From UBA10649 sp964597445 (GTDB lineage: Bacteria > Actinomycetota > Actinomycetes > S36-B12), in contig CAZQXO010000001.1 of assembly GCA_964597445.1 (NCBI GenBank), forward strand, positions 62,001 to 126,000: DNA of 64,000 bases, in the 5' to 3' direction. A program made the translations under genes and the position numbers. The notes below the pieces were generated by a model, which saw only the letters and a list, made by a program, of their open reading frames with translations, ran no database searches and was not told the origin of the DNA. Of this stretch, positions 52,367-61,430 are shown piece by piece (the stretch's first letter is position 1; each line of letters opens with the position of its first letter).

Positions 52367-53065
52367 ATGAGCGTCCCCTTCTACGTGTCACCCGAGCAGG
52401 TGATGCGCGACAAGGCAGACTTCGCCCGCAAGGGCATCGCTCGCGGCCGCAGCGTCGTGGTCCTCCAGTACGAGGGCGGGATCGCCTTCGTGGCGGAGAA
52501 CCCGTCGCGGGCGCTTCACAAGATCAGTGAGCTCTACGACCGCATCGGCTTCGCCGCCGTCGGGAAGTACAACGAGTTCGAGAGCCTCCGCGTCGCGGGG
52601 GTTCGACTAGCGGACATGCGCGGCTACTCTTACGACCGCTCTGACGTCACCGGCAGAAGTCTGGCCAACGCCTACGCGCAGACCCTCGGATCCATCTTCA
52701 CCGAGACAGCCAAGCCATTCGAGGTGGAGCTCGTGGTGGCAGAGGTGGGCGAGGATGCGGCGCACGATCAGCTCTACCGCCTGATGTTCGACGGCTCAGT
52801 CTCCGATGAGCACGGCTATGTCGCCATGGGTGGATCCGCTGAACGCATCAACGCCGCCCTCGCGGAGCGCTGGATGACGGGCATGAGCCTGCAGGAGGTC
52901 CTCCGCCTGGCTATGGACGTCCTGGGGGAGTTCGGCGACGAGACGCCGCGCGCTCTGAGCACGGCGCAGCTCGAGGCGGCTGTGCTGGATCGCACTCGAC
53001 CACGCCGCACCTTCGTCCGGCTCGACAACGGACGCCTCTCGGCCCTGGTGAGCCCCGGCTCCTGA
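52367..53065 (+). CDS. prcA: 20S proteasome alpha subunit
   Basis: Structural ring subunit that gates the chamber. It starts MSVPFYVSPEQVMRDKADFARKGIARGRSVVVLQYEGGIAFVAENPS, the conserved alpha N terminus, and has the KISELYDRIGFAAVGKYNEFESLR block. It lacks an active Thr. At 232 residues it is a normal length. ATG 52367 was preferred over an upstream in-frame ATG at 52340 because family N termini begin MS-PFYVSPEQ. It lies 1 base after prcB. Confidence 0.97.
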   Translation: MSVPFYVSPEQVMRDKADFARKGIARGRSVVVLQYEGGIAFVAENPSRALHKISELYDRIGFAAVGKYNEFESLRVAGVRLADMRGYSYDRSDVTGRSLANAYAQTLGSIFTETAKPFEVELVVAEVGEDAAHDQLYRLMFDGSVSDEHGYVAMGGSAERINAALAERWMTGMSLQEVLRLAMDVLGEFGDETPRALSTAQLEAAVLDRTRPRRTFVRLDNGRLSALVSPGS

Positions 53066-53097
53066 GGACCCCGCACGCTTGCTCAGCGCTGTGCGCC

Positions 53098-53103
53098 TAA
53101 CGT
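53098..53103 (+). promoter_or_regulatory. -10 element of pafA, leaderless type
   Basis: TAACGT ends 6 bases before the ATG at 53110. Confidence 0.45.
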
Positions 53104-53109
53104 AGGGGC

Positions 53110-54474
53110 ATGGACCGCCGGATCCTGGGGATCGAGACCGAGTACGGGGTGACGTGCACCTTCAACGGTCAGCGGCGTCTGAGCCCTGACGAGGTGGCTC
53201 GCTACCTCTTTCGACGTGTCGTGGCCTGGGGGCGAAGCAGCAATGTCTTCCTGACCAACGGGTCACGGCTCTACTTGGATGTCGGGAGCCACCCGGAGTA
53301 CGCCACGGCGGAGTGCGACAGCGTCCCCCAGCTGATCGCCCACGACCGTGCAGGGGAGCGGATACTCGAGGGGCTTGTCGCCGAGGCTCAGATCAGGCTC
53401 GCGGAGGACGGCATTCGCGGAGACGTGTACCTGTTCAAGAACAACACCGACTCGGCCGGAAACTCCTACGGCTGCCATGAGAACTTCCTGGTCGAGCGTG
53501 AGGGCGAATTCGCAGTCCTCGCTGAGCGCTTCATTCCCTTCCTCATTTCTCGCCAGTTGATCGTCGGAGCGGGCAAGGTGCTGCAGACGCCTCGTGGCGC
53601 CTCCTACTGCTTGAGCCAGCGGGCAGACCACATGTGGGAGGGAGTATCCAGCGCCACCACCCGGTCGCGACCGATCATCAACACCCGCGATGAGCCCCAC
53701 GCCGACGCCGATCTGTATCGACGACTGCACGTGATCGTCGGCGATAGCAACATGAGCGAGACCACCACGATGCTGAAGGTGGGATCAGCAGACCTCGTGC
53801 TGCGCATGCTCGAAGCAGGTGTCGTCATGCGGGACATGAGCTTGGAGAACCCCATCCGGGCCATCCGGGACATGAGCCACGACATCACCGGCAAGAGGAC
53901 AGTGCGTCTGACGACAGGGCGCGAGCTCTCCGCACTGGACATGCAGACCGAGTACTTCGAGAAGGCGGAGGAGTTTGCCCATCGGCGCGGTCTCGTGGAC
54001 GATCCCACGGTCGCTCGCGTCCTGGACCTCTGGGGACGCGTGCTGAAGTCCGTCGCAGCCGACGACACGCGTCTCATCGATAGGGAGATCGACTGGGCCA
54101 TCAAGAAGAAGCTGCTGGAGAGGTACATGGTGAAGCACGGACTCGATCTGGCATCTCCACGCATCGCCCAGCTGGATCTCGCCTACCACGACATCGATCG
54201 CTCGAGAGGCCTGTACAACCTTCTCGAGCGCTCTGGACTCGTCGAGAGGGTCGTCTCCGATCTGGAGGTCTTCGAAGCGAAGTCTGTTCCCCCGCAGACC
54301 ACACGGGCGAAGCTCCGCGGGGATTTCGTTCGACGGGCACAGGAGCGCCATCGGGACTTCACCGTGGACTGGGTCCACCTGAAGCTCAATGACCAGGCGC
54401 AGCGAACCGTGCTCTGCAAGGACCCCTTCGCCGCGACGGATGAGCGTGTCGAGAGGCTGATCGCCAGCATGTAG
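53110..54474 (+). CDS. pafA: Pup-protein ligase PafA
   Basis: Ligates deamidated Pup to substrate lysines using ATP. Its fold is homologous to Dop: GIETEYGVTCTFNG, NGSRLYLDVGSHPEYATAECDSV, NNTDSAGNSYGCHENFLV and the INTRDEPHADADLYRRLHVIVGDSNM block, but without the Dop loop. At 454 residues it is full length. It is transcribed from its own promoter about 45 bases after prcA. Confidence 0.97.
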   Translation: MDRRILGIETEYGVTCTFNGQRRLSPDEVARYLFRRVVAWGRSSNVFLTNGSRLYLDVGSHPEYATAECDSVPQLIAHDRAGERILEGLVAEAQIRLAEDGIRGDVYLFKNNTDSAGNSYGCHENFLVEREGEFAVLAERFIPFLISRQLIVGAGKVLQTPRGASYCLSQRADHMWEGVSSATTRSRPIINTRDEPHADADLYRRLHVIVGDSNMSETTTMLKVGSADLVLRMLEAGVVMRDMSLENPIRAIRDMSHDITGKRTVRLTTGRELSALDMQTEYFEKAEEFAHRRGLVDDPTVARVLDLWGRVLKSVAADDTRLIDREIDWAIKKKLLERYMVKHGLDLASPRIAQLDLAYHDIDRSRGLYNLLERSGLVERVVSDLEVFEAKSVPPQTTRAKLRGDFVRRAQERHRDFTVDWVHLKLNDQAQRTVLCKDPFAATDERVERLIASM

Positions 54475-54482
54475 CGGCGGGG

Positions 54483-54488
54483 TAGGCT
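54483..54488 (+). promoter_or_regulatory. -10 element of the FKBP lipoprotein gene, leaderless type
   Basis: TAGGCT ends 6 bases before the ATG at 54495. Confidence 0.5.
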
Positions 54489-54494
54489 CGCATC

Positions 54495-55157
54495 ATGATG
54501 CGTTCCTCTACCCGTGCTGCCATTGCTGTCTCCACGGTTGCCCTCGGCGTGCTGGCACTGTCCGCCTGCGGACAGCAGTCTGACGACCGAGCGTCGACCG
54601 AACCCTCCGCGGAGGCCCAGCAGGATCTGCCGGCTGCCGAGCCGGAGTCGCCGTCCGGTGATGAGGTAGATGCCGCCGCTGCTCAGGCTCCCTTCGCCAC
54701 GCTGGACTGCGTGAGCCTGCAGGGCATGCCCGTGGACGCGCCTCCGGCGTCCGCGACGACGGTCGAGGGCGCCTCTGCCATCTTCCAGCCCAACGGCGCG
54801 CCGGCCATCACCGTCGCCACGGACGCCGCTCCGGCGACCTCCCTCGGATCGGCTGACATCCGAGTCGGCGACGGTGCCGAGGTTCAGCCGGGGGCGACAG
54901 TGACGGTGAACTACTGCGGTGTGGGCTACGGCGGGAAGACCGTCTTCGACTCGTCGTGGTCGCGAGGCGAGCCCATCAGCTTCCCCCTGGACAACCTCAT
55001 CCCGGGCTGGCAGGAGGGCATCCCGGGGATGAAGGTGGGTGGCCAGCGCCTCCTCGTCATCCCCGGCGAACTCGCCTACGGCGAGTCCGGAGCGCCCGGC
55101 ATCGCCCCCAACGAGACCCTCGTGTTCGTCATCGAACTCCTCGACACCACCCCGTAG
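54495..55157 (+). CDS. FKBP-type peptidyl-prolyl isomerase, lipoprotein
   Basis: A 220-residue secreted foldase. A lipoprotein signal ends in the lipobox LSAC (Cys about residue 25). A polar, acidic linker follows. The FKBP domain occupies the C-terminal 110 residues: GATVTVNYCGVGYGGKTVFDSSWSRGEPISFPL, IPGWQEGIPGMKVGGQR and the ELAYGESGAPGIAPNETLVFVIELL end. Membrane-anchored and extracytoplasmic. It is followed by a second, cytosolic FKBP gene, a pairing kept beside pafA/pafB. Confidence 0.94.
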   Translation: MMRSSTRAAIAVSTVALGVLALSACGQQSDDRASTEPSAEAQQDLPAAEPESPSGDEVDAAAAQAPFATLDCVSLQGMPVDAPPASATTVEGASAIFQPNGAPAITVATDAAPATSLGSADIRVGDGAEVQPGATVTVNYCGVGYGGKTVFDSSWSRGEPISFPLDNLIPGWQEGIPGMKVGGQRLLVIPGELAYGESGAPGIAPNETLVFVIELLDTTP

Positions 55158-55193
55158 TCTGACCCGAGGCAGGACCGACCTGAGAGAGGCACC

Positions 55194-55553
55194 ATGACCA
55201 AGCCTGAGATCGACTTCATCGAGGGTCCCGCTCCGACGGATCTCGTCATCACCGACATCATCGTCGGCGAGGGCGCCGAGGCAGTGCCCGGAGGGCAGGT
55301 CGAGGTGCACTACGTCGGCGTCGATTTCGAGACGGGGGAGCAGTTCGATGCGTCCTGGGATCGCGGTGCCACGATCACCTTCCCGCTCAATGGCCTGATC
55401 GCCGGTTGGCAGGAGGGCATCCCGGGGATGCGCGTCGGAGGACGCCGCCAGTTGGTGATCCCTCCGGAGATGGCGTACGGCCCGGCCGGCTCGGGTCACC
55501 GTCTCGGCGGTCGCACCCTCGTCTTCGTCATCGATCTTCTCGGCGTCGGCTGA
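55194..55553 (+). CDS. FKBP-type peptidyl-prolyl isomerase, cytosolic
   Basis: A 119-residue single-domain FKBP with GQVEVHYVGVDFETGEQFDASWDRGATITFPLNGLIAGWQEGIPGMRVGGRR and the YGPAGSGHRLGGRTLVFVIDLL end. It has no signal peptide, unlike its upstream paralogue. ATG 55194 follows GAGAGAGG. Role in the pafA/pafB region is unknown. Confidence 0.95.
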   Translation: MTKPEIDFIEGPAPTDLVITDIIVGEGAEAVPGGQVEVHYVGVDFETGEQFDASWDRGATITFPLNGLIAGWQEGIPGMRVGGRRQLVIPPEMAYGPAGSGHRLGGRTLVFVIDLLGVG

Positions 55554-55563
55554 CGGACGGTCC

Positions 55564-56529
55564 ATGGCCGATCGCGTCGACCGGACCGAGCGCCTGCTCA
55601 ATCTCGTCCTTGCCCTGATGGGCACCACGCGGGCGCTTCCTCGGCAGGGCATTCGCGACGGGGTTCCCGGGTACGGCGAAGCCGTGTCCGATGCCGCTTT
55701 CGAGCGGATGTTCGAACGTGACAAGGACGAACTGCGATCGATGGGAATTCCCATCGACACGGTCGTGGATGACGCGGGTGAGGTCCTCGGGTATCGCATC
55801 GTCACGTCCTCGTACGCCATGGCACCTTTGGGCCTAACGGTGGCCGAGCGGAGTGCGATCGCCCTCGCCGCCCAGGCGTGGAGCACGGCGTCGCTCGGAC
55901 CGATCGCCGGGACTGCCGTGCGCAAGCTCGAGGCGACATCGCCCGAGGCGGGGGACTGGACCGCTCCGGCGGCCCTCACCCGTGTGCACATGACCTCAGC
56001 CGATGCAGCGCTCCTTCCCCTGATGCAGGCCATCCGCACGGATCGCGTGGTGCAGTTCACCTACCTCACGGCAGCGTCCGATGAGCCGATGCGACGAACC
56101 CTGTCGCCCTGGCGTCTCTCGGTGGAGTCGCGACACTGGCGCGTCACCGGGTTCGACCATGACCGCGGGGACCAGCGCACCTTCCGACTGTCACGCATAC
56201 GGGGTCAGGTGAACGTGACCGCGCAGCCGCGTGAGCAGCGGTCGCAGGAGGGGGAGACCCCCATCGGAGACGTCGAGGCGCTCGACCACCGCGCCCGGGT
56301 ACGTGTCCGCGAGGGTCGCGCTGGAGCCGTGCGGAGGGCCGCAGTCGACTGCCCCGACCCCTGGTCCGCCTCCGAGTTCGAGGTCGGGTTCCCCACCCGG
56401 GAGGACCTCATCCGCGCCCTGTGCGGCGCTGGCCCCGATGCCACCGCTCTGGCCCCCGCTGACGTGCGGGCCGAGGTTGCCGCACGGCTGCAGTCGATCG
56501 CGGCAGCGCACCGGGTGATGCCGGCATGA
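55564..56529 (+). CDS. pafB: WYL-domain transcriptional regulator PafB
   Basis: First half of the PafBC activator, which in mycobacteria drives the RecA-independent DNA-damage response. An N-terminal winged helix (ERLLNLVLALMGTTRALPRQGI) is followed by a WYL domain (VQFTYLTAASDEPMRRTLSPWRLSVESRHWRVTGFDHDRGDQRTFRLSRI) and a WCX extension. At 321 residues it is the family length. Its stop overlaps pafC (ATGA). Confidence 0.94.
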   Translation: MADRVDRTERLLNLVLALMGTTRALPRQGIRDGVPGYGEAVSDAAFERMFERDKDELRSMGIPIDTVVDDAGEVLGYRIVTSSYAMAPLGLTVAERSAIALAAQAWSTASLGPIAGTAVRKLEATSPEAGDWTAPAALTRVHMTSADAALLPLMQAIRTDRVVQFTYLTAASDEPMRRTLSPWRLSVESRHWRVTGFDHDRGDQRTFRLSRIRGQVNVTAQPREQRSQEGETPIGDVEALDHRARVRVREGRAGAVRRAAVDCPDPWSASEFEVGFPTREDLIRALCGAGPDATALAPADVRAEVAARLQSIAAAHRVMPA

Positions 56530-57482
56530 GCGAGAGCGCCGGCGCTCGGCTCGCACGGCTGCTCGCGCTCGTGCCATGGCTCCTGGCACACGACGGGGTC
56601 ACGATCGGGGAGACAGCAGTGCACTTCGGGGTCACCGAGTCGGAGCTCGAGCGGGATCTGTGGTTGCTGGTCGTCTGCGGGCTTCCGGGTCATGGACCCG
56701 ACCAGCTCGTCGACATCGACTTCTGGGACGACGGGGTCATCCACGTCATCGATCCCCAGACGCTGGACCGGCCCTTGCGCCTGACGCCGGAGGAGGCAGT
56801 CACCCTCCTCATCTCGCTGCGGACGCTGGCCCAAGTGCCGGGCATCGAGGACCGCATGGCCCTGCATGGAGCCATGGCGAAGATCGAGAGCGCACTGGGC
56901 TCCGCCTACGACCGTGGATCGCTTCCCGACGTGGACCTCGGTGTGCCGACCGACGTCGGTCGCGTGATCGATGAGGCGCTCCTGACCATGAGTGGACTCG
57001 AGATCACCTACCTCTCCGGCACTCGCGACGACGTCACGCGCCGCCTGATCGCTCCTGTTGCCGTCGAGGTCGTCGACGGCGTCGCGTACCTCGAGGCCTG
57101 GTGCTCGATGGCCGAGGGTGTTCGCACCTTCCGTCTCGATCGGATCATCTCCGCGGCGGCGGCTGACCGGCCTGCCATTCCGGCCGGGGAGGAGGAGCCG
57201 ATCGAGGCCGCCGTGAGACGGCAGCCCTCGGCATGGGCGCTCGTCTCGGTCGACCCCTCGGACCGGTGGATCGCCGATGTCCACCCGGGTGCCTCCGTGG
57301 AGGGTGTCGACGACCACGGTCGATCTCTCGTTCGGCTACCCCTTCACTCCCATGAGTGGGGAATCGGGCTGGTTCTGGGGCTGGGCGGGGGAGCCACCGT
57401 GGTGGCCCCGCCGGAACTCGTCACAGCTGTAGCCGATCGCGCCGCGGATGCCGCCGCCGCGTACGCTGATGACCTAGGGTAG
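56526..57482 (+). CDS. pafC: WYL-domain transcriptional regulator PafC
   Basis: Second half of PafBC: HTH (LLALVPWLLAHDGVTIGETAVHFGVTESELERDLWLL), WYL domain (EITYLSGTRDDVTRRLIAPVAVEVVDGVAYLEAWCSMAEGVRTFRLDRI) and a C-terminal domain. At 318 residues it is full length. Works as a heterodimer with PafB on promoters with an unusual spacing of the -10 element. Confidence 0.94.
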   Translation: MSESAGARLARLLALVPWLLAHDGVTIGETAVHFGVTESELERDLWLLVVCGLPGHGPDQLVDIDFWDDGVIHVIDPQTLDRPLRLTPEEAVTLLISLRTLAQVPGIEDRMALHGAMAKIESALGSAYDRGSLPDVDLGVPTDVGRVIDEALLTMSGLEITYLSGTRDDVTRRLIAPVAVEVVDGVAYLEAWCSMAEGVRTFRLDRIISAAAADRPAIPAGEEEPIEAAVRRQPSAWALVSVDPSDRWIADVHPGASVEGVDDHGRSLVRLPLHSHEWGIGLVLGLGGGATVVAPPELVTAVADRAADAAAAYADDLG

Positions 57483-57536
57483 GAATCGACGGTGGTGCGC
57501 ACCTGCGGATCACCGACAGCACAGAGGAGACCGAGC

Positions 57537-57824
57537 ATGCCGAATCTCAAGGGCTGGGAATGGCTCATCATCGTCGCCCTGATCCTTCTCCTCTTCGGCG
57601 CCAAGCGACTTCCGGACGCCGCTCGAGGACTCGGGCGCTCCCTGCGCATCTTCAAGGCCGAGACCAAGGGGCTGGCTGAGAAGGGCGACGCCGGAGGCGA
57701 GGCCACCACCGCGGACGCCACCTCCGCGGTCGAGTCCACGCCGCCGTCCGCCGCCCTGCCGCCCGCGGCTGCTGTCGACGCAACGCCCACCGAGACCCAG
57801 CCCACCGAGCGCCGCGAAGGCTGA
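57537..57824 (+). CDS. tatA: Twin-arginine translocase subunit TatA
   Basis: A 95-residue pore subunit for folded-protein export. A single N-terminal helix (WEWLIIVALILLLF) is followed by the FGAKRLPDAARGLGRSLRIFKAE amphipathic helix, then a polar Ala/Pro/Thr-rich tail. ATG 57537 has AGAGGAG and fits homologues; an in-frame ATG at 57492 is rejected. It precedes tatC by 22 bases. Confidence 0.95.
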   Translation: MPNLKGWEWLIIVALILLLFGAKRLPDAARGLGRSLRIFKAETKGLAEKGDAGGEATTADATSAVESTPPSAALPPAAAVDATPTETQPTERREG

Positions 57825-57846
57825 TCCGTCAGCATCGGTTCGCATC

Positions 57847-58704
57847 GTGGCACTGAAGGAGCGCGGCACGGCTGAGTCGTCCGCCATGCCCCTCACGGAG
57901 CACCTCCGCGAGCTGCGCTCCCGACTCGTCAAGAGCGGCATCGCCATCGCCCTGGGCATGGTGGTCGGGTGGATCTACTACGCCGAGCTCTTCGCCTGGC
58001 TCAGTGCGCCCTTCATGGGTGCGGTGGACGAGGCTCGCGCGGAGGGCCGGGAGGTCACCCTCGCGCTGACCGGCGTGGCTGACCCGTTCGTTCTGCAGAT
58101 GCAGGTCGCTGCGGTCGCCGGGCTGGTGCTGTCCTCCCCGGTCTGGCTCTACCAGCTCTGGAGGTTCGTCACACCTGGGCTCCACCGCCATGAGCGACGC
58201 TGGGCCATCGGATTCGTGGCTGTGGCCTTCCCCCTGTTTCTGGGTGGTGTACTACTCGCCTACAACGTCCTTCCCCTTGGCCTCCAAGTCCTGCTCGGCT
58301 TCACGCCCGACAACGTCGAGAACATCGTCTCGGTCGACCGGTACCTGTCCTTCTTCCTGCGCACGATCCTGGTCTTCGGCATCGGCTTCCTGCTTCCCCT
58401 GATGGTCGTGCTCCTGAACTTCGCAGGCGTCCTGACCGGCAAGCGACTGATCAGCTGGTGGCGCTGGATCATCCTGGGCATCATCCTGTTCTCCGCGGTG
58501 GCGACGCCCACGGGTGATCCCATCAATCTGCTCCTCCTCGCGGGCCCGATCCTCATTCTCGTGTCCATCGCCATCGCGATCTCCCTGCTGAACGACAGAC
58601 GCCGGGCACGCAAGCGCGGCCCCGAGCAGGACTTCGCCGACTACGACGATGATGAGACCTCGCCGCTCGACGAGGAGCCATCCGCCCTGGACGAGGAGAA
58701 GTGA
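57847..58704 (+). CDS. tatC: Twin-arginine translocase subunit TatC
   Basis: A 285-residue membrane receptor for twin-arginine signal peptides, with six hydrophobic segments. The N-terminal MPLTEHLRELRSRLVKS motif and the conserved FVxPGLxxHERRW-type loop (FVTPGLHRHERRW) are intact. A charged tail (DDDETSPLDEEPSALDEE) follows. No tatB gene is seen nearby, as is common in actinobacteria. The stop overlaps helY (GTGA). Confidence 0.95.
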   Translation: MALKERGTAESSAMPLTEHLRELRSRLVKSGIAIALGMVVGWIYYAELFAWLSAPFMGAVDEARAEGREVTLALTGVADPFVLQMQVAAVAGLVLSSPVWLYQLWRFVTPGLHRHERRWAIGFVAVAFPLFLGGVLLAYNVLPLGLQVLLGFTPDNVENIVSVDRYLSFFLRTILVFGIGFLLPLMVVLLNFAGVLTGKRLISWWRWIILGIILFSAVATPTGDPINLLLLAGPILILVSIAIAISLLNDRRRARKRGPEQDFADYDDDETSPLDEEPSALDEEK

Positions 58705-61430
58705 CGTCGCCGGCGAGTCCGGCAGAGCGCTACGCCGCGGCACGGGAACGTGATCGGCGAGGACGGACCTCCTGGGGCGCCTTCGCTTCTCAGTTCGAAT
58801 TCGACCTGGACCCGTTCCAGGTGCGCGCCTGCGAGGCCCTCGAGTCCGGTGCGGGAGTCCTCGTGGCGGCACCGACCGGTTCCGGCAAGACGATCGTGGG
58901 GGAGTTCGCGATCCATCTTGCTCTCGCACGTGGCCTCAAGTGCTTCTACACGACCCCGATCAAGGCCCTCTCCAACCAGAAGTACAACGATCTCGTCGCC
59001 CGGTACGGGGCCGACACCGTTGGCCTGCTCACGGGAGACAACAGCATCAACGGTGAGGCTCCCGTGGTCGTCATGACGACGGAGGTGCTGCGCAACATGC
59101 TCTATGCGGAGTCGGGCACCCTCGAGGGTCTCGGCTTCGTGGTCATGGACGAGGTCCACTACCTGGCGGACCGCTTTCGAGGGTCGGTGTGGGAGGAGGT
59201 GATCATCCATCTCCCGGCGTCGGTCACCGTCGTCGCGCTCTCGGCGACGGTCAGCAACGCAGAGGAATTTGGCGCATGGCTGGAGGCGGTCCGTGGCGAC
59301 ACCACGATCGTGGTGGAGGAGCATCGTCCGGTTCCCCTGTGGCAGCACGTCATGGCAGGGACACGGATGTACGACCTCTTCGCCGACGAGCGGGTGGTCA
59401 ATCCTGAGCTCGTGCGTCTGGCCCAGGATGAGCGTCGACGGTCGCCCCACCAGGGCGGGCGCCGGCGCGGCCCGGATCGGCGCAGCCGGGCGGCCCGCAC
59501 GCCCTGGCGCAGCGAGGTCGTCGAGCGGCTCAACCACGAGGGTCTCCTGCCTGCCATCTACTTCCTCTTCAGCCGGGCAGGATGCGATGAGGCCGTTCGC
59601 CAGTGCCTGCACGCGGGACTTCGCCTGACCACGCCCGATGAACGCCGCGCGATCCGGTCCTACGCCCTCGAGTCGACCCTGACCCTCCCGGATGACGACC
59701 TGGCCGCTCTCGGGTTCGACGAGTGGCTGGAGGCCCTCGAGCGCGGGCTGGCCTCACACCATGCCGGTCTGCTTCCCGCGTTCAAGGAGATCGTCGAGGC
59801 GCTGTTCCAGCAGGGGCTGATCAAGGTGGTCTTCGCCACCGAGACCCTCGCCCTCGGGATCAACATGCCCGCCAAGTCCGTCGTGCTGGAGCGGCTCGTC
59901 AAGTGGAATGGCGAGACCCACGTCGATCTCACGCCGGGCGAGTACACGCAGCTGACCGGTCGTGCGGGCAGGCGCGGGATCGACATCGAGGGGCATGCGG
60001 TCGTGCTGTGGCAGCAGGGACTCGATCCCCAGATCCTTGCCGGCCTGGCGTCCACGCGTACGTACCCGCTCCGCTCCTCATTCCAGCCCAGCTACAACAT
60101 GGCCGTGAACCTCGTGGCGCGCATGGGTCGTCACGCGGCACGGGAGGTGCTCGAGACGTCCTTCGCCCAGTTCCAGGCCGATCGAGCCGTCGTGGGTCTC
60201 GCGACCGAGCTTCGCCGGGTGGAGGAGGGCCTCGGCGGCTACGAGGAGGCCATGGCCTGTCATCTCGGGGACTTCCTCGAGTACTCGGCGCTGCGCGAGG
60301 AACTCACCCGCCTCGAGAAGGAGTCCAGCCGCAGTGCCGCCCAAGCCCGACGGGATGCTGCGGAGTCCTCGTGGGCAGCCCTCCAGCGGGGCGACGTCTT
60401 CGTGATCCCCACCGGAAAGCGAAGCGGCCCCGCCGTCGTCCTCGACACACCGGCCGGTCGGAGCGGACGGGATGAGGGACGGCCCCTGGTGCTCACGGTG
60501 GAGGGTCAGGCGCGCCGGGTGTCGGCCGCCGAGACGAGCCAGCCGGTCGTCCCGTTCGCGCGCATGAAGGTGCCGAAGGGGTTCCTCGCCAAGGACCCCC
60601 GCGCTCGCCGGGATCTCGCAGCGGGGCTCCGTGCCGTCGCGGCCGACCATCCCCCCAGCTCCCGTGCCGCCGCGTCCTCGCGCGGCGAGGACGACCGCAT
60701 CCTCGACCTGAGGCGGCAGCTGCGATCACACCCATGCCACGGCTGCTCGGACCGCGAGGCGCATGCCCGCTGGGCCGAGCGCTACCACCGAGCACAGCGC
60801 CAGGCGCAGGATCTCGCGAAGCGCGTCGAGGGACGCACGAACTCGATCGCGAAGAAGTTCGATCGGGTGTGCGAGGTCCTGGCCAGCCTCGGCTACCTCA
60901 CGTCCGCCGGGGATGACGCGGAGGTGACAGCGTCGGGCCAGCTGCTGATGGGCCTCTACGCCGAGACGGACCTCGTCACGGCGCAGGCCCTCCTGGACGG
61001 GGACTGGACGTCCCTCTCCGCGCCGGATCTCGCCGCAGTCGCCTCATGCCTGGTTTACGAGTCGCGCGAGGCCGGAGACGAGTCCCCGGCCCTGCCCAAC
61101 CGACCCATTCGTGAGGCGTACCAGCGCCTGACGGCTGTGTGGTCCGACCTGCACGCACTCGAGAGGGACCATGGCCTCGACGTGACGCGCCAGCCGGATC
61201 CGGGTCTGGCCGACGCCACCCTCCGGTGGGCCCGCGGCGCCAGCCTTCTGGAGGTCCTGACCCACGCCGACATCACGGCCGGGGACTTCGTGCGATGGAC
61301 GCGGCAGGTGATCGATCTGCTCGGTCAGATGGCCACCGCGCTGCCCTCCGATTCCGCCGTTGGAACCCGGGCCCGCGAGGCGGCCGCCCTGCTCAGCCGG
61401 GGCGTCGTCTCCTACTCGGGCGCCCTCTGA
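58701..61430 (+). CDS. helY: Ski2/Mtr4-type DEAD/DEAH helicase HelY
   Basis: A 909-residue superfamily 2 RNA helicase. Walker A APTGSGKT lies at residues 57-64, DEVH at 150-153, a SAT motif follows in LSATVSNAEE, and motif VI is TGRAGRRGID near 420. A DSHCT-like C-terminal region carries a coiled stretch (RTNSIAKKFDRVCEVLASLGYL). It resembles mycobacterial HelY. Its 3' end overlaps the convergent exonuclease by 19 bases. Confidence 0.94.
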   Translation: MTSPASPAERYAAARERDRRGRTSWGAFASQFEFDLDPFQVRACEALESGAGVLVAAPTGSGKTIVGEFAIHLALARGLKCFYTTPIKALSNQKYNDLVARYGADTVGLLTGDNSINGEAPVVVMTTEVLRNMLYAESGTLEGLGFVVMDEVHYLADRFRGSVWEEVIIHLPASVTVVALSATVSNAEEFGAWLEAVRGDTTIVVEEHRPVPLWQHVMAGTRMYDLFADERVVNPELVRLAQDERRRSPHQGGRRRGPDRRSRAARTPWRSEVVERLNHEGLLPAIYFLFSRAGCDEAVRQCLHAGLRLTTPDERRAIRSYALESTLTLPDDDLAALGFDEWLEALERGLASHHAGLLPAFKEIVEALFQQGLIKVVFATETLALGINMPAKSVVLERLVKWNGETHVDLTPGEYTQLTGRAGRRGIDIEGHAVVLWQQGLDPQILAGLASTRTYPLRSSFQPSYNMAVNLVARMGRHAAREVLETSFAQFQADRAVVGLATELRRVEEGLGGYEEAMACHLGDFLEYSALREELTRLEKESSRSAAQARRDAAESSWAALQRGDVFVIPTGKRSGPAVVLDTPAGRSGRDEGRPLVLTVEGQARRVSAAETSQPVVPFARMKVPKGFLAKDPRARRDLAAGLRAVAADHPPSSRAAASSRGEDDRILDLRRQLRSHPCHGCSDREAHARWAERYHRAQRQAQDLAKRVEGRTNSIAKKFDRVCEVLASLGYLTSAGDDAEVTASGQLLMGLYAETDLVTAQALLDGDWTSLSAPDLAAVASCLVYESREAGDESPALPNRPIREAYQRLTAVWSDLHALERDHGLDVTRQPDPGLADATLRWARGASLLEVLTHADITAGDFVRWTRQVIDLLGQMATALPSDSAVGTRAREAAALLSRGVVSYSGAL

